Assembly: GCA_039881045.1 (NCBI GenBank)
Contig: JAYWVB010000003.1
Location: forward strand, 248,001 to 312,000
Origin: Chaetomium olivaceum
Lineage: Eukaryota > Ascomycota > Sordariomycetes > Sordariales > Chaetomiaceae
Length of the DNA stretch: 64,000 nucleotides
Reading direction: 5' to 3'
Shown here: piece after piece, positions 28,001 to 38,885 of the stretch
Numbering within the stretch: position 1 is the stretch's first letter
How the letters are laid out: each line of letters starts with the position of its first letter
Notes under the pieces: model-generated
What the model was told of the DNA's origin: nothing
The model's input: only the letters and a program-made list of their open reading frames with translations
Database searches by the model: none
Position numbers and translations under genes: made by a program

Positions 28001-28414
28001 CCGGGCTCGGGAATTCTTGCAGTCTGTGGAGGTTAGCAGCTTCTTTCTCGAGACGTAATCTTTCGTGGTGGTAATGGAAGATAGCCGCTTAATAAAACTT
28101 CGACCTTACGTTTAAATTCTAGGTCCTTTATGTACTACAACTACTCAGTGTCCTCAATGCTCCGCGGCATCATGGATGGGAACCTCAGTTGAGGCTGAGC
28201 GGCAGTGTCGTTTTGCTTTGATGTGGTAGGAGCATGTGGTGAAGGCATGCGAGACGAACCCATCAACGCGTGTTACACTGCTGCATACACATTCATTATA
28301 ATATATAATACTGCCCTGGTATGGACTGAACGCCAAATTATCCGAAGTAGAGATATCATTTTCCAATAAACATGGCGGGATATCTTGACCTGCCTCACCT
28401 CACACCACCAACCG
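25001..28414. other. Gene desert, part 4, up to the hydrolase 3' end
   Basis: No gene supported. It contains an 18-base minisatellite at 25610-25687 and, at 28130-28414, probably the 3' UTR of the minus-strand hydrolase. The reading frame printed for that hydrolase continues to 28273 only because of an apparent frameshift. Confidence 0.55.
25610..25687. repeat. 18-base tandem repeat, four full copies plus a partial
   Basis: The unit GTACCCAGCCCAGTCAGT is repeated perfectly four times (25610-25681) and followed by a partial copy; a truncated copy precedes it at 25601-25609. As the unit is a multiple of three, it makes artificial repetitive ORFs (GLGTLT on the minus strand). I see no independent evidence that these are translated. 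Confidence 0.92.
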
Positions 28415-29550
28415 TCATAGCTGATCATAGAAGGCGAACAATTTCCCTGCACCAACCTCCCAGGGCACATCATTCTGCAGATGATGTCCGGCTTTCGGGG
28501 CGACGCAATACCTAACGCCGTGGCCGCTGTTATATCTCCGTATTCTTCCGCATGCAAAGGAGTCACCTCGACATCCTCGCCCAGCAGCTGTTTCTCTTTA
28601 ATCATGCTGCTGTAGGTCGTACGATACGTTTGGGCGAGGTCTTCCATGATGGGCAGCGTCATTATCTTGTCCAACTCGCCACTCAGGACCATAACCCTCT
28701 GGCCTTTGTCCCAGCCGGTGATATGGGAGAGCACGTTTTGTTGGTTGATGAAGGGTTTGGTCATGCCCAGGGCCCAGATGAAGCTTTCGTAAGGGCTAGC
28801 CTTGTCCTGGAAATCTTCAACATAGGCATCGGTCTGCTCGTTGCTAAAGAATGCTCTCCGCGTCAATGCTGGGTGGGACAGCGGCGAGTTAGGGTGCCAG
28901 AGGTGGAATATCATCCTCGGGATGAACCACGGATCAGATTCATCCAGTTCTGGTAAACACGGTCGCTATCACTGGACGTCAGCAGGAATTCATTCCATAA
29001 CAAGTCACCCGCGAGAAACTCACGATCCAAACCCAGGTACCGCCGCCACCAACACAAGCGCCCTTACCCTAGCCTCCTTCTCCGACAAGACAAACTGCGC
29101 CAACCCACCGCCACTCGAGTGCCCAACCAGCACCAACTCCCTTCCCCCCTCACGCGCCTGCGCCCAGCGCAGCGCAGTCAGCACGTCGTCGGCCAGCATG
29201 CGCTTGGTCGTCGCGTACACCATGCGCAGGTACGACGGGTAGTAGCTCCCGCCGTGGCCGCGCAGGGAGACGGCGTAGCAGGGGATGCCGCGCGCCGCAA
29301 AGAACTGCAGGTACTCCAGCCAGACCCAGGCGCCGCCCATGCCGCCGTGCACAAAGAAGAGGGGCGGGGCATCGGCGTCGGGGAGGGGGGCGGACGGGTG
29401 CGCGTAGAGGACTTCGATGTTGCCGCCGGGGGTCTCGACGAAGTGTCGGTCGATGCCGGAGGGGAGGGGCTGGAGGGGGGCGGTGGGCCGCCGCCAGCGC
29501 AGCCATTTGAAGGTGAAGTTTTCGAAGAGGGACATTTTTACTGGTTCCAT
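28415..29550 (-). CDS. Alpha/beta hydrolase, apparently frameshifted twice
   Basis: Exon 1 is 29550-29024 and exon 2 is 28971-28415, with a 52-base intron (GTGAGT...CTGAC...CAG). The fold is clear: oxyanion motif FFVHGGMGGAW, nucleophile elbow LVGHSSGGG, acid region VLSGELDKIM, and catalytic His in AGHHLQNDVPW near the C-terminus. Substrate is unknown; family members are esterases, lipases or related cytosolic hydrolases. As printed, two -1 shifts break it: one at 28935, between NWMNL and DPWF, and one at 28530-28536, between HAEEYGD and GHGVRYCV. With both allowed for, the length is 361 residues and the stop is at 28415, as expected for the family. Assembly error is the simpler reading; a young pseudogene is the alternative. 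Start is M1 (29550) or M6 (29535). Confidence 0.72.
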
Positions 29551-30223
29551 TATTAATGTCGATGGTGTTTTGTTTTTGTGGTGTATGAGTTAGTCGACTT
29601 CAAGGTCAACGTCAATCTGCTGGTGGTAGAGGAGGAGGGATTGCCGCCGTGGAAGTGTCTCTTTGACAAACATAGAGACAGAAAAAGAAGTCCTTGTCCG
29701 GACGGCGGCCATGACGCATTTCTTTATACGAATAGTTACTCGGCGACGCAAACAACCTTACTCAATTAGTTGCAGACTCCCGGGCTGAGCCGTGACTGAG
29801 CTGAAGTCAGATTCGGAAGATTTAGGGAAACTTCGTAATTTGACCGCAAGCGGCAGGCACCTGTTGCATGTGGCGCACTTGGCTTTGCGTATCTGGCATT
29901 GATTGCGGAGCAGTGCAAACTCAAACACGAAACCGGACACGGAAGGCGCCCAATTGGCAGAAAACAAATGTGCTTTGTAGTCGGTAAGAGTGAAGACAAA
30001 GGAAAGTCTGTTGATCGGTCGTTTGGTGAAAGGAGGTTGCAGAATCTACGGGATGCGTGCTCCAATCACGGCATCAAAATTGAAAAGACTTGGTTTCCTC
30101 AACAACCACCAGCTCCGACCAACTCTTGCCATCATCACCGTCGCACTTCCATTAAAACTTTTTGTCACATCTAGGATCTATTATTCCCAGAAAACAAGCC
30201 CAAAGCCTCATCTGCGACCCAAT
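29551..30223. other. Divergent promoter region, hydrolase/DBR1
   Basis: The two divergent genes are separated by 673 bases. No ORF is convincing. A promoter for each gene must lie here, but I see no TATA box or recognisable operator. Confidence 0.5.
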
Positions 30224-32028
30224 ATGTCGGGCGGCACGCTTGAGACCAATGGCGTCCGCATCGCCGTCGAGGGTTGTGTATGCAAGCCCCCTATCCTATC
30301 AGGAATGTGTGACCGTTGGCTGACCGCACCCAGGGACACGGCACTTTAAACGCCATTTACGCCGCCGTTGAAAGGTCATGCGAGGAGCGCCAGTGGGATG
30401 GTGTCGATCTGCTCATCATCGGCGGCGACTTCCAGGCTGTCCGCAATGCCGCCGACCTCAACGCCATGTCGGTGCCGGCCAAGTACCGCGAGCTCGCCGA
30501 CTTCCACGAGTATTATAGTGGCTCTCGCAAGGCGCCCTATTTGACCATATTTGTGGCCGGCAACCACGAGGCGTCATCCCATCTTTGGGAGCTCTACTAC
30601 GGCGGCTGGGTGGCCCCCAACATCTACTACATGGGCGCGGCCAACGTGCTCCGTCTGGGCCCACTGCGTATCGCTGGCATGAGCGGCATTTGGAAGGGTT
30701 TCGATTACAGAAAGCAACATCACGAGCGGCTACCCTTTAATAGCGACGATGTCAAGAGCTTTTACCACGTGCGCGAAATCGACGTGCGCAAGCTGCTACA
30801 GCTGCGCACCCAGGTGGATATCGGCATCAGCCACGACTGGCCGCGGGCGATCGAGAAGCACGGTAACCAGAAGCGCTTATTCCAGATGAAGCCTGACTTT
30901 GAGCGCGAGTCGCGGGATGGCTCCCTAGGGAATCCCGCGGCCGAGTACGTCCTGGACAGGCTGCGTCCTCACTACTGGTTCTCGGCGCACCTGCACTGCA
31001 AATTTTCGGCCATCAAGCAATTTGCGCCACCAGGGCAAGGACAGGAGAACGAGGGGAACGAGGAGAATAAGGAGAATAAGGAGCCCGTTCAAGCGGTGCC
31101 CAGGCCAATCCCCGAGGCCAACCCTGACGAGATCGACCTCGACTTGGACTACGGCGACGACTACCCAGGAATAACAGCGGCAGCAGCAAAGGTTGCCGAG
31201 GCCCCGGCCGAATCGCAACCCGCCACGGAGGGCACCACCAGGGACACCGCCGAAAGCACAGCCACCGAACCGGCCACCACCGAAGCCACCCCCGACGACG
31301 AAACGGAAGCCCTGCGCTCGCAACTCCCCGCAGCATTCGCCCGCCCCGCCCGCATCTCCTCCGAGCGGCCCACCCCGGGCCAGCCTGTGCCCGCCGGCAT
31401 CACCAACACCACGACCCGCTTCCTCGCGCTCGACAAGTGCCTCCCGGGGCGCAAGTTCCTGCAGCTCATGGAAATCCCCACCGACACGCCGCGCCCAGCA
31501 GCAGGGACAGGGGACAAGCTACGCCTCCAATACGACCCGGAATGGCTCGCCATCCTGCGCACCTTCCACCCGCTGCTCAAGATCGGCGACCGCACGGCGA
31601 CGACCCCGCCCGACGAGGGCGAGGCCCATTACTTGCAGATCATCGAGGAGCAGCGCGGGTGGGTGGAGGAGCACATCGTCTCGCCAGGCCGGCTGGACGT
31701 GCCCGAGAACTTTGCCATCACGGCCCCCGCGCACCGGGTGGGCGTGGACCCGGAGGTGGTGGACGAGCAGCCGGTGGAGTGGACGAACCCGCAGACGGTG
31801 GCTTTCTGCGAGCTGCTGGACGTGACGAATTACTGGGATGCGAGCGAGACGGAGAGGAAGGTGAGGCGGGAGATGGGCCCGCCGCCGGCGGAGTACCGCG
31901 GTGGGGGGCGTGGCCGGGGTGGTGGACGCGGTGGGTTTGGTAGGGGTAGAGGGGGTAGAGGGGGACGTGGTGGACGGGGCGGTGGTGGTGGGAGGGGATG
32001 GGGTGGAAGGGGTCGCGGAAGGGGTTGA
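30224..32028 (+). CDS. DBR1: RNA lariat debranching enzyme
   Basis: Exon 1 (30224-30277, 18 codons) joins exon 2 (30334-32028) across a 56-base intron (GTATGC...GCTGACC...CAG), giving 582 residues. Dbr1 hydrolyses the 2'-5' bond of excised intron lariats in the nucleus. The metallophosphoesterase motifs are in order: VEGCGHGTLN (Cys in place of the usual first-motif Asp, as in all Dbr1), LLIIGGDFQAVRN, VAGNHEAS, GISHDWP and FSAHLHCKF. The DBR1 C-terminal domain follows at about 400-530, after an acidic and Thr/Ala-rich linker. The protein ends in an RGG/GRG box, an RNA-binding extension absent from yeast Dbr1. The reading frame is clean. Splicing places the active-site Cys codon as the last codon of exon 1. 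Confidence 0.95.
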
Positions 32029-32591
32029 TATCTTGGTGGTGGTTGTTGTTGTTATCATGTATCATCGTTCAATGAGATGGGATGGGTACAATCGTTATTT
32101 GCCTTAGGTTAAAGTTGCATGGTAAAAGGGGCGATTTGGTCTGGCAAGGGTATGGTCACGGACGGAAATTGACTGAATTTGTTTTCTTTTACGTGATATA
32201 TCCTCTCTAATAAAGCGTAAACTCAACGGATGTTATGAGCCAAGCAGATCGTTGAGGACGGTATCCATCTTCCATCTATTTTAGACGTCGGGCCCACGGG
32301 AGAAACAGAGGCCAGACGCATATGCTAAGATGGTGTGCAAGCACGAAGATGATATGATGCTGCAGCACACGAGGCTCGCCATGGAACGCCAACAGCATTC
32401 TGTTCAATGAAGGGACTTTGCTATCCTCAACCTGAAATGACGGCCTTGATGCCGTACCACGCCATCATGACGCTTGTATCCCGGAACGCCGAACCCTGTC
32501 CATATTACCGTGCCCTACCAACGCCATTGATGCAAAGACAGGATTGATGCTCAGGCCAGAAACAAAGAGCTGAGCTCAGGAGCTGTCCACC
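32029..32591. other. Convergent 3' intergenic region, DBR1/elongin C
   Basis: The 3' ends of DBR1 and the elongin C gene face each other across 563 bases. No ORF or RNA gene is supported. Confidence 0.5.
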
Positions 32592-33142
32592 TTAGTCTTT
32601 CGGCGTGGGTCTAGCGTCGAGATTGAAATAGTTGGCCGCCATCAGCAGCTCCAAGCACATCTCGACGGGAATGTCCATGTCCGGCACGTCCTCCTTGTCT
32701 TGGTTGCGGTGCCAGTAATGGAAGTAGTCTACCACTTTTTCGAGCACAATGGCGCTGGGATCGGTTAGCAACTGCCCTCGGTGACCTCCGCGATCGTCGG
32801 GACGGCGTGAATGAAGCTGTGCGGTCAGATCAAGTGTAGATGACGCCCATGCAGTCCGGGCTCGTCCTGTCGATGAGTTTATCATCAACAGGGTAAGCGG
32901 TCTCTCGGCGGGAACACAGCAGTGCCGTTGTCATCATTGCAGTGACAGGTGAAAGGGAAGAGGAGATAAACGGAGAGGATGACCTACCTGAACTCGGGAA
33001 AGGTGCAACGGCCTGTTTGCGCCTCGACGAAGGGACTCCGCAACATGCCCTTGATGGTCGGGCTGACGAGAGCGGCCTCTCGGAGGACGACAAACTCAAA
33101 GCCATCGCCCGAGACGAGCGTGATGTACTTGCTGTCCGACAT
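32592..33142 (-). CDS. ELC1: Elongin C (SKP1/BTB-fold adaptor)
   Basis: Exon 1 (33142-32988) joins exon 2 (32754-32592) across a 233-base intron (GTAGGT...GCTAACC...CCCAG), giving 105 residues, the usual size for elongin C. The start MSDSKYITLVSGDGFEF is the family's N-terminal strand. After the junction come SAIVLEKVVDYFHYWHRN and VEMCLELLMAANYFNLDA, which form the cullin-contact helices and the C-terminal helix. Elongin C is an adaptor in cullin-RING ubiquitin ligases and binds BC-box proteins; in fungi it supports turnover of stalled RNA polymerase II and other targets. The intron is longer than most here, so a further small alternative exon cannot be excluded. It is divergent from RHO4. 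Confidence 0.88.
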
Positions 33143-34211
33143 CACTCGGTCCGTTTGGGGGAGCGCGGGGTGATGGAAGAAACTTCACTTGAAAATTCTG
33201 CAAATTGTCCCAGCGACGAACGAAGAACCCAGCTGGGTCAATCCTGATTGAACCGTGATAGGTAGCTGCAAGTTTACTTGTAAGCTGTCGTCATCTGAGG
33301 ACGGAGCTCGCGCAGAATTTTGGACTTGGTGGTGGGATGAGGTTTTCTTGGACCTCGCAAACGCGCCAAACACGTTGAAAGAAACTTGGGTTGGAAACCT
33401 GGAAAGGAAGCGGAAATGATGACCCCCAATTTAACTGCCTACCGAGCGAGCAACGCCCGAAAACGCACTAGCCACTGCAAACAAGGCAGCTGAAAAAACT
33501 CCACAGCGGGGTTTGGACAGGTTGTGGCAGTGAACTGGCGGCGTAGGGCTGGCGATTGTCGGTGATTGCTTGCCTGCCTAAAGAAAAACGAAAGCCCAAA
33601 AAATGAAGGCTCAATATCGCAAAGAAAAGAAAAAAAAGAAAAAGAAAAAAAAGAAACATATTCACAAACGTACCTAATGGCGTAAGAGTAAAAGGTGAAA
33701 CAAGAGCATCGGAAACTGGCGGAGTGCATGAGCGGTTTGCAGGTGCTTTCAGTTTCTGGCTTGAGCTGCAGCGCAGTGGGACCCCTGCCAATTTTAGCCC
33801 CGCGGTTGTGTCATCAAACCGACCGCAAGGAAGGCCCAATGAATGGTTGCTCAGCCAACCGTTTACTTCCCGCAGGTCGCAGCTTCCGCTCTCTTGTCGC
33901 CCACATAGGCGATCCCTTGTTGACCAACGCATCACCCGCAGAAAAAAAACCCTCGAGTCAACAACCTGCATCTCCTTCGCATCATCACACTCGGGATTGA
34001 TTCGATATTTCAGAAAACCGACACCTCATCCGGGCGGGGCGGGGCAGACGAGACCAGCATTTTTGCATTGCCATTAGGTGCATTTCCTTTTGAGGTTTCT
34101 TTTGCTCAACAAAGCAGGCAGCTAGCGCCTCTAGTATCAGTGGCTTGTCCCAACATTCCACGGCTAAAACAATCCGACAAGACCGACACACAACCAACTG
34201 ACACCCACACC
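33143..34211. other. Divergent promoter region, elongin C/RHO4
   Basis: About 1.07 kb between divergent start codons. It holds a purine run of A and G at about 33625-33655 and CT/CA-rich leader sequence before RHO4. No gene supported. Confidence 0.5.
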
Positions 34212-35314
34212 ATGGCGTCTTACCAATACCGCAACTCGACCTACATACACGAGAGAGCAGACAGCAACGCCTCGCGGAGGCCCGACTCGCAACGGCGCGA
34301 CACACGCGGCACCAGGTCAAGTGACGGCACGGTCAGCACAATGATGAGCACCTCCACCGGTCGGGAATCCTCGGGCACTGCCATGACCGAGGGGCCAGCC
34401 TACTCTAAGAAAATCGTCGTGGTCGGCGACGGCGGCTGCGGCAAGACTTGTTTGCTTATCAGCTACAGCCAAGGATACTTCCCAGAGGTGTGTACACGCA
34501 ATAATCGGTAGCACACACCGACTCTGCTGTTTTTTTGTGCTGCTTGAACTCTGCAAAACAGGAATCTCAAAATACTGACCTTGACAACAGAAATACGTAC
34601 CCACGGTCTTCGAAAACTACATCACCTACCCGACACACCCTCCCACCGGCAAGACCGTCGAGCTTGCGCTCTGGGATACCGCCGGGCAAGAGGAGTACGA
34701 CCGACTACGCCCGCTCTCCTACCCCGAAACCGACCTCATTTTTGTTTGCTTTGCCATCGATTGCCCGAACTCGCTGGAGAATGTAATGGACAAGGTACGT
34801 CGATATTCTCATTCAGTTCCGCGCCCTGACACTCAGAACTGACATTCACCGTTTACAGTGGTACCCCGAAGTTTTGCACTTTTGCCCCTATACCCCACTC
34901 ATCTTAGTCGGGCTCAAGTCCGACCTGCGTCACAAGAAGACCTGCATCGACATGCTCAAGACGCAGGGCCTCACACCGGTGACAGCGGACCAGGGGTTGG
35001 CAGTCGCCAAGAAGATGGGTGCTCAGTACATGGAGTGCAGCAGCAAGGAGATGAAGGGCGTTGAGGAGATCTTTGAGCGCGCCATTCTGACAGTCGTGGC
35101 CAACGACCGCAAGATGCTCGAGGCCGAGGCCGCTGCCGCCAGCCCCATGTCCCCCACGGGTAGTGGGATCGGAATTGGGAGAAGAGGCAGTACGACTCTC
35201 AACGGGTTCGGTGGCGGGAGTAAGAGCAGTGGTGGCGGTGGGATAACATTTGGGAGCGACGGCGTGCAAATTCCGGTTGTTAAGAAGAAGAAGAGAAAGT
35301 GCGCGCTGGTGTAA
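34212..35314 (+). CDS. RHO4: Rho-family GTPase Rho4
   Basis: Three exons (34212-34487, 34591-34794, 34859-35314) with canonical introns give 311 residues. The order is a disordered Ser/Arg-rich N-terminal extension of about 65 residues, P-loop [13 protein letters not shown], switch I ([10 protein letters not shown]), switch [19 protein letters not shown], base-recognition segment VGLKSDLR and [16 protein letters not shown] Gly/Ser linker, a polybasic stretch KKKKRK and the CAAX box CALV follow, so the protein should be prenylated and membrane-bound. The N-terminal extension and the length fit fungal Rho4, which directs septum formation with formins and the actomyosin ring in filamentous ascomycetes. 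That role is family knowledge, not visible in the sequence. The frame is intact. Confidence 0.93.
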
Positions 35315-36123
35315 GGAGGTGGAGGCGCCCGGGGAGGGGAGGAAGCAGGTAGAGATGGCTCCAGGAGGCGAGGAGTGCTGACGACCTTTACTAACTGCAT
35401 GCATGATGCCGAGACGACATGCGCTGTTGTTGATTTCTTTTCTGATTCCTCATTTTTCCGGCACCTCGATTTCCCTTTTTATTTTCCCTTTCTGTCACGG
35501 CCCTACCGATGGCAACGGGAAGGCATGCAAAGCAAGCGACTGACTTTCGGGATTTTTTGTTATTACTCTCTGTTTACTGCTGTCATCTTTTTTTTTTCGA
35601 GTTGTGCGGGGATGGCGCGGTGGAAGAAGGATGAGGGATGATGTCGACGGGTTGGCTATGGATACTGGAAACTGATGTATTACTGGAGTATACCTTCTCT
35701 TCGTGAAACTGTTATAGGGTTTTAGAAGGGATCGATACCCATGAGGAATGGACGGATGGATGGGTGGACGGACGGGAATGGGAGCTTGCTGAGCTCTTTG
35801 CAGGTGAAGCTTCTTTGAGCCCGACCGTACTCGCACTCTTGAGGATGGAGTACTAGGTCGGGATAGGAGAGCATTGTGTTGGCGCGGCAAAGGATTTCCC
35901 GTCTTCTTGTTTGTTGATTAGGGATAGGGCTATGGAATATAAGAAGCAAACATCCACATCTGGTCTTTGTGTGCCATGTGAAATGATAGCAATATCTTGC
36001 TTGAGCAGCTGAATGAATGCATTATTGGGTATCACTAACCGAAATGTCGTCTCTCCCCATCATGTCTTTACTTTCGTAGCCTCTTCGTAACTAATGTAGA
36101 CCGTCTATCCCACGCCCCTCGCA
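35315..36123. other. Convergent 3' intergenic region, RHO4/DAD1
   Basis: 809 bases between the RHO4 stop and the DAD1 stop on the other strand. T-rich tracts (35580-35600) fit 3' UTR and polyadenylation sequence. No gene supported. Confidence 0.5.
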
Positions 36124-36656
36124 TCACTCACTTTCCTCGGTCTTTACTCGGTCGGCTTCTTCTTGGCTTTCGCCCCGCTGCTCTGACTTTGCTACAGCCT
36201 CCTCAGGCTCATCTTTGGCCATGACGTTCTCGAACTGCGACCACAGCGCCTCGACCGAGGAGAACTCGTTGCCCACCTAGCATTATACGCTGTCAGCATC
36301 ACCACTATCACAGGAGTCTCGGCTCCGTCCCATATCTAAATAGTTAACTCACAGCGATAACGGCTTCAAGAGACCGGTTTAGCTTGTTGATGTTGGCGAG
36401 CACATGCTCAAAGCTCTGCCGCCGTTTGCCCCACTACGCGTTAGCAACCACACTACACTCAGAACTCACTCACCCATCTTCGTTTTTATTTCATTTTTGG
36501 GTTGGTTGTTGTGCTTTATTTGGTTGGCCAAGTGGCTGCTGGCTCACTCACCATAGCAATTTCCCCGATCAACTCCTCCCTCTGCTGCTCAAAGTATGTC
36601 TTTTCCCTTGTGCCCGCCACCGAGGCCGAGCGTTGTTGTTGTTGTTGCGAGGCCAT
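36124..36656 (-). CDS. DAD1: DASH (Dam1) complex subunit Dad1
   Basis: Three small exons (36656-36552, 36433-36353, 36276-36124) give 112 residues; the exon lengths (105, 81, 153) are all multiples of three. The introns are GTGAGT...GCTAACGCGTAG and GTGAGT...CTAG. The product shows the Dad1 hallmarks in order: [34 protein letters not shown] and [18 protein letters not shown]. Dad1 is a coiled-coil subunit of the ten-protein ring that couples kinetochores to spindle microtubules. The N-terminus has a short Gln run, and the C-terminus an acidic tail of about 30 residues beyond the yeast length. None of the exons is long enough to stand out as an ORF. A telomere-like motif lies about 200 bases upstream. 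Confidence 0.92.
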
Positions 36657-37748
36657 GCCTATTTGCTTGTCGTCTCACTCTGACCTGGGCTCTGGGGAGC
36701 AGTCTGGGGTAGCAGGGAGGGGTTGTTTTAATTCAGACGCGGTACCGTGACGTGATGTGACGTGACGATGAGTTATAGTGAGTGGGTTCCAGATGTCGGT
36801 TTCAGATATTCCAGATGTGGTGCTGCTTTGAGATGGTGGGGCAGGTCGAGAGTAACAGCCCTAACCCTTGACGGTTTATGTTGTTGTTGCTGCGGCAACG
36901 GCCCCTTTCTTCGTCTTGCTCAGTGATGTTTCAGGAAGACGGGAGAGTCAGACAGGCTTTGGAAAAGGGGTTAGAGGTAGATTGCTAAGAGGGAGGAAGA
37001 CTGGTTTCTGTGGGGTTGATGGTTAGGGGCTACTTCTTCTCACACCCTGGGCGGCGATGGTAAATATGGAAAGTAATTGAATCCGAAGATATATTCATCA
37101 CTAGCACCTGATGCTGGCATAGTTTCGTCAATAAAGTCTATAAGGCTATATGAACAAGCGTTGAGCCCATATCTCTCTTGACATTGACGTCAATTCGGTC
37201 GACTGACTTCAGTCGGTCAAGTGTCAGTCGCTGGGAAGACAAGGTGAAATTGTAGGATAACTTCGACGCTACTCAAGTAGCTCGTACTCTCTTCAGTGTC
37301 ATTTGTAGTAGACCTCATGTTATTGCTGAGTGATTACGTAAAATTACAAGACCAAGGCGTCAGTTGTTGGTCATCATGTGTGCGGGCGGTATTATTGATG
37401 CGCAGATATTGGAACATCTCACCGACACAGACCAGACGTCCGCCCATCCAAGCTAAATGTATTGTGTCTAGATTTCTGGTAGCAAACTCAAAGTAGAGAA
37501 CCACCATCTCATGAGAACTCGAAACACGAGATTTAAAGAAGCTATCCCCGGCGTGCTGCCCGGGTTTGCTCCATCACCTCTTCATCGTCTCTGCCACTAC
37601 CCAACCACCCTCCCACCGTCCTTCTCCGACCCAACCTTCTCCGACCCGACCTTCTCACGCCCAAACACCGTCTTCAAGACCGCCAGCCCCCTTCGCGCAA
37701 CCGCACCACTCGACGAACACTCGCACCACTCGACGCGACATCGCCATC
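36657..37748. other. Intergenic region, DAD1 promoter side
   Basis: No gene supported. It contains the DAD1 promoter with a CCCTAACCC motif at 36859-36867, and short direct repeats (ttctccgaccc) at 37623-37655 just before the helicase relic. Confidence 0.5.
36859..36867 (-). promoter_or_regulatory. Telomere-repeat-like box upstream of DAD1
   Basis: CCCTAACCC lies about 200 bases upstream of the DAD1 start codon. It is one and a half units of the fungal telomere repeat TTAGGG. Such telo-boxes are bound by Tbf1/Myb-type factors in some fungi and plants; the role here is inferred from position and recurrence. Confidence 0.4.
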
Positions 37749-38523
37749 ATGGACGCCAACCGAGACGCTGTGCGACAGGAGATTACCCGACAGAGGGGAT
37801 CACATATGCAATCTCAAGACCTTCACCCTTTCCTTTCCCCTCCCGCTAACCCGCTTTCGCTGCCAGATGATACGCTGACAGACAACATCAAGACCATCAG
37901 CACCGAGGTGCTCGGGCAGACCATCCACGTCAAGGCTTGGCGTCATATATGTGTCGCGTTTGGCTTGAAGTTTATCCCGGATGCCACGGCGATGATCAAT
38001 GATGATGACGAGGAGGATGCGGAGGAGGGAAGCGATACTATGCATGCGATGTCAGGGCATACGGCGCAGGCGGCGGTACGTTCATACGCGCGGGAGCTGG
38101 ACCAGGGGGATGGGTTCGAGAGGTTTGTGGGATATTCCATGACCTGGCAGCGGTTCTGGAACCTCACCATAGATGGGTCGTCCAAGCACGGGATGGAGTT
38201 GGAGGATGTGGGAGAGGACACGTTCAACAGAGAGCAACAGGTACAGAGGCTGGTTGAGGGGCCGGACCGGTGGAACAACGAGAGCCTTCGAGAGATGTAT
38301 CGCGGCGTACGGACGTGGAGCTACGGGACCACCAGCTCCAAGTGCTGGATACGATTGGTCAAGGGGGGGCGGTAGTTTACATGGCCGGGGTGGGGGGTGG
38401 CAAAACGATCGCGTTTGCACTACCAGCATTTACGCTCCCTGAAGGGATCATAGTGGTGGTCCAGCCGCTGCCCTCTCTCTCATCGCCATGACGGAAGCAG
38501 TCTCTCGCATGGGGAAAAGCTAA
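37749..38523 (+). pseudogene. Decayed RecQ-type helicase (telomere-linked-helicase-like) with a recombinase-like front
   Basis: The first frame (37749-38375) encodes WRHICVAFGLKF, an acidic linker and SGHTAQAAVRSYAREL. The spaced Arg-His, Gly-His and Tyr resemble the region before RecQ-like helicases in fungal mobile or subtelomeric elements, which looks like the end of a tyrosine recombinase. A shift near 38305-38315 moves the homology to another frame: RTDVELRDHQLQVLDTI, Walker A-like AGVGGGKTIAFALPAF and IIVVVQPL. A further shift near 38475-38490 gives LIAMTEAV before a stop. The helicase core beyond motif Ia is missing. It is a 5' fragment with at least two frame breaks, so non-functional as printed. 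Domain assignment is by resemblance only. Confidence 0.6.
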
Positions 38524-38885
38524 CGACTGGGGTCGAAAGAGAGCGAGGCGGCGCAGATCCTACGCGCCTTGTCGATTTGGCAGGAACCCTCGCCGAGAAG
38601 CTGCTGATGATCCGAGTCTGTGTGGGAGACAAACGGCAACAGGCTTAAAAACCAAATCTCTCAGTCAAGAACCCCCCAACAAAGCACAAACTAAAAGGAG
38701 GCATGTAGCTGAGCTTAACGGGGTATATTGATCAGATTCTGCAGGAACCCGTTTTCGGCAGTATCTCTTGAACCCCCCCGTGATCCACCTTCTTGGGGAG
38801 AATCGACATCGTTTAGCACCGAATAGCACTCTCACAAGCTGGTGATTTCTTGAACGGCAGAAAAACGGTCGATTGCAGTGATTGA
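38524..38885. other. Spacer after the helicase relic
   Basis: No homology-bearing frame is seen after the relic. The right part lies under the 3' end of PFD4: the printed PFD4 frame runs to 38813, while the frame with the family tail stops at 38886. Confidence 0.45.

Noticed and set aside
8251..28414. RIP-degraded transposon graveyard
   Set aside because: By eye the sequence is not AT-rich or TpA-rich and shows no recognisable transposon motif. A computed RIP index would decide.
37566..37748. 61-codon extension upstream of the helicase relic
   Set aside because: Made of short direct repeats rich in Pro/Ser/Thr; no homology, probably leader sequence.
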